Of a stretch of DNA of 64,000 nt, positions 62,254 to 64,000 are shown piece after piece. How positions within the stretch are numbered: the first letter of the stretch is position 1; each line of letters begins with the position of its first letter. The notes under the pieces were generated by a model. The model saw only the letters and a program-made list of their open reading frames with translations, was not told the DNA's origin and did no database searches. The position numbers and the translations under genes were made by a program. The DNA comes from Bolinopsis microptera. Lineage: Eukaryota; Ctenophora; Tentaculata; Lobata; Bolinopsidae. The stretch lies in NCBI RefSeq assembly GCF_026151205.1, contig NC_087072.1, positions 25,077,799-25,141,798 on the forward strand, in the 5' to 3' direction.

Positions 62254-63815
62254 ATGTCATTAGCATCGGGACACAAGGGGCGGCCTGGTTCAATCATGGA
62301 CAAGAAAATACATCAGAACCCAAGATATAGAGGTGTGAGCAGTCGAACAAATACTGGGTCTAGCTTGTCTAAATATAACCAAAAGGTTTGTGTAATTGTA
62401 TGCTATCTAGTAACTACAATATTTTATTTTTGATTGGCTTTTGTTTTTTAGCTTAAAATATTTTCTATAATATTTATAGTCATAGTAACCAAAGCTTGAG
62501 GTAGTTTGATTAATTTGAATACATTTCAGATGGACGATATTAAAAACAACTATAAGTTCAAACAAGGAGAGATATTCAAACGGATGAAGGTCTCTACTTT
62601 TGTTCAGCTTGTTATACAAGTAAGTTAAGATAGTAGTACTACTTAGTTCTATAGTTTACACTTTACAGTCACAATGTATGTGTAATAAGGGTTGTTCGAA
62701 AGTATGTTTTGATACTTCTTCACTTCATTAATATCATTTGATATACCTACATCAGGTGGGTTTTGTTAACTTTATAGGAATCACAATGCAATGAAACACC
62801 AGTAAGCACTAAGCAATTATCAAACCCCACAGACAACATTTTTGTGGTACATTCTGAAATAGAACACAATTAGTATATATTGTATCGACTATCATAAATA
62901 TATAAACCAAATATATAGCAATTCACAGGTTTCATTCAGAAATTGCAATTGATTTTTAGAGAAGGAACGTGCAATGTTTGGTTCAGAAGGGGTTAGGATT
63001 ATTCAAAACAACATTTTGTTGATATATAGTCAATTTTAGTTGCATCAATGTTCACTCAAACTATTGACAGGTAGAAAACTACATCCCAGAAGAACAAATT
63101 GGTCTCAGTCCCATACCTGACGATGATTCTCTTCCACCAACCCCCAGTCCAGATGAACCACCTTGCCACTGACAGAAGTTGTGATTCAAGATTTAGTGAC
63201 GTCATCAGAGGTATTGGAGAGTATGATGCTAGGAAACCTCAAGTTCCAGAAACTCTATGTGAAAAACCAGATAAACCTTATCTTCTGCTAGACGTGCGTA
63301 CAGAGGATGCTTATGATTTGTGTCACATAATTGGTGCTGTGAATTATCCAAGTGCTATGCTGTCCCGGGCTCAGAATTGTTTCACAAAAGAAATGTTGAA
63401 CTATATTAATAAAGATGGTAAAATAATAATAGTATATGATGAAGATGAGAAGTTGGCCCATATGTGTTCCACAACGATGATTGAGCGGGGAGTAGACAAC
63501 TTGTTTATGTTGTCGGGTGGACTTAAAGTATTGAGTTCAAAGTTCCCTGAAGGAATCATCAGAGGGCCTCTCCCCAAAGTTTGTCTTGTCGATGCTGACG
63601 GTCGACTGAAGAAACCTAAATCAAAGGTTACTCCAACACCAGCTTGTGAAAATATTGCTGGAAATGATTTTACAGAGTCTGACCTAGAAGTTTTAGAGGA
63701 TACTCTCGATAACCTCATGTTGAGTATGGCTGGTCCTTCAAGAATCGGAGGTATGAGCAGAGCTCAGAGCATGCTGTCCAACAAAAATGCTGCTCAAACC
63801 AAAAGTTGGAAATGA
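62254..63815 (+). CDS. CEP41: CEP41 (centrosomal protein of 41 kDa), rhodanese domain protein
   Basis: Exon 1 62254-62385 (start MSLASGHKGRPGSIMDKK, then QNPRYRG), exon 2 62530-62619 (FKRMKVSTFVQLVIQ), exon 3 to TGA at 63813. The order matches CEP41: the QNPRY motif, a Lys-rich coiled segment with the TF-QL-IQ motif, an acidic linker, a rhodanese domain (KPYLLLDVRTEDAYDLCHI to LFMLSGGLKVL) and a C terminus ending SWK. At the rhodanese active-site loop the sequence is IVYDEDEKLAH, without the catalytic Cys, as in known CEP41, so it is unlikely to be a sulfurtransferase. CEP41 acts at cilia and supports tubulin glutamylation; this is family knowledge. Exon 3 has a frame problem: with the natural acceptor at 63071 the frame (VENYIPEEQIGLSPIPDDD) stops at 63166 or so, and the rhodanese frame is offset by one base. 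Using an acceptor 19 nt downstream (exon from 63090) gives one unbroken frame of about 315 residues. Confidence 0.92.
62620..63070 (+). other. CEP41 intron 2
   Basis: Bounded by GTAAGT and TTGACAG (or CATCCCAG if the downstream acceptor is used). No other feature seen. Confidence 0.7.
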
Positions 63816-64000
63816 GTCACATTTTCTATCATCACTACGCTGGCTGTAGACTTACATAGATTTGATTAATTTATTTGTTTTTACTTACATGAAAGGTTGA
63901 ACAACGAACACTCGATATAGACTTAGCTATCGCACACAATTAACTTGTTCATCAAGTCAAGTAATATTTTAAAACTCAGAACAGTGAACCACCGAATTTC
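63816..64000 (+). other. CEP41 3' flank / untranslated region
   Basis: No canonical AATAAA is visible before the window ends. Confidence 0.5.

Overview
The window looks like AT-rich nuclear DNA of an invertebrate animal. Every recognisable gene is split by GT-AG introns of about 60 bp to nearly 5 kb. The three families recognised are animal-type: an ER-shaping REEP protein, a casein kinase 1, and the ciliary/centrosomal protein CEP41. The only autonomous transposon remnant is a jockey/CR1-like LINE reverse transcriptase. The phylum cannot be fixed from sequence reading alone.

Layout. 0.3-9.1 kb: nine-exon REEP gene on the minus strand, with a 4.9 kb last intron that holds a possible alternative terminal exon. 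9.9-11.2 kb: deleted LINE on the minus strand. 12.1-12.7 kb: open reading frame cut by a 291 bp hAT-type MITE with perfect 8-bp target duplication. 13.4-14.7 kb: GC-rich palindromic repeat, with a relative at 59.5-60.1 kb. 15.9-17.7 kb: about 325-bp satellite flanked by direct repeats. 19.2-19.8 kb: tiny candidate gene with a duplicated terminal exon. 20.3-22.2 kb: 430-bp tandem array. 22.7-23.1 kb: promoter-like GC-rich patch. 24-31 kb: microsatellites and short tandem arrays, including an array of CACGTG boxes. 32.0-33.2 and 41.1-42.6 kb: two TTAA-flanked elements of one repeat family with dense GAGGTTAAC motifs. 43-51 kb: weak exon candidates and short repeats. 52.7-57.4 kb: eight-exon casein kinase 1 gene, minus strand. 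62.3-63.8 kb: CEP41, plus strand, transcribed away from the kinase.

The three confident genes do not form an operon or obvious pathway. REEP acts on ER membrane and microtubules, CK1 is a broad-range signalling kinase, and CEP41 belongs to cilia. The accessory interest lies in the mobile elements, above all the TTAA element family. Many short open frames in this AT-rich DNA are not supported as genes and are omitted or flagged as weak. No tRNA, rRNA or CRISPR array was seen.
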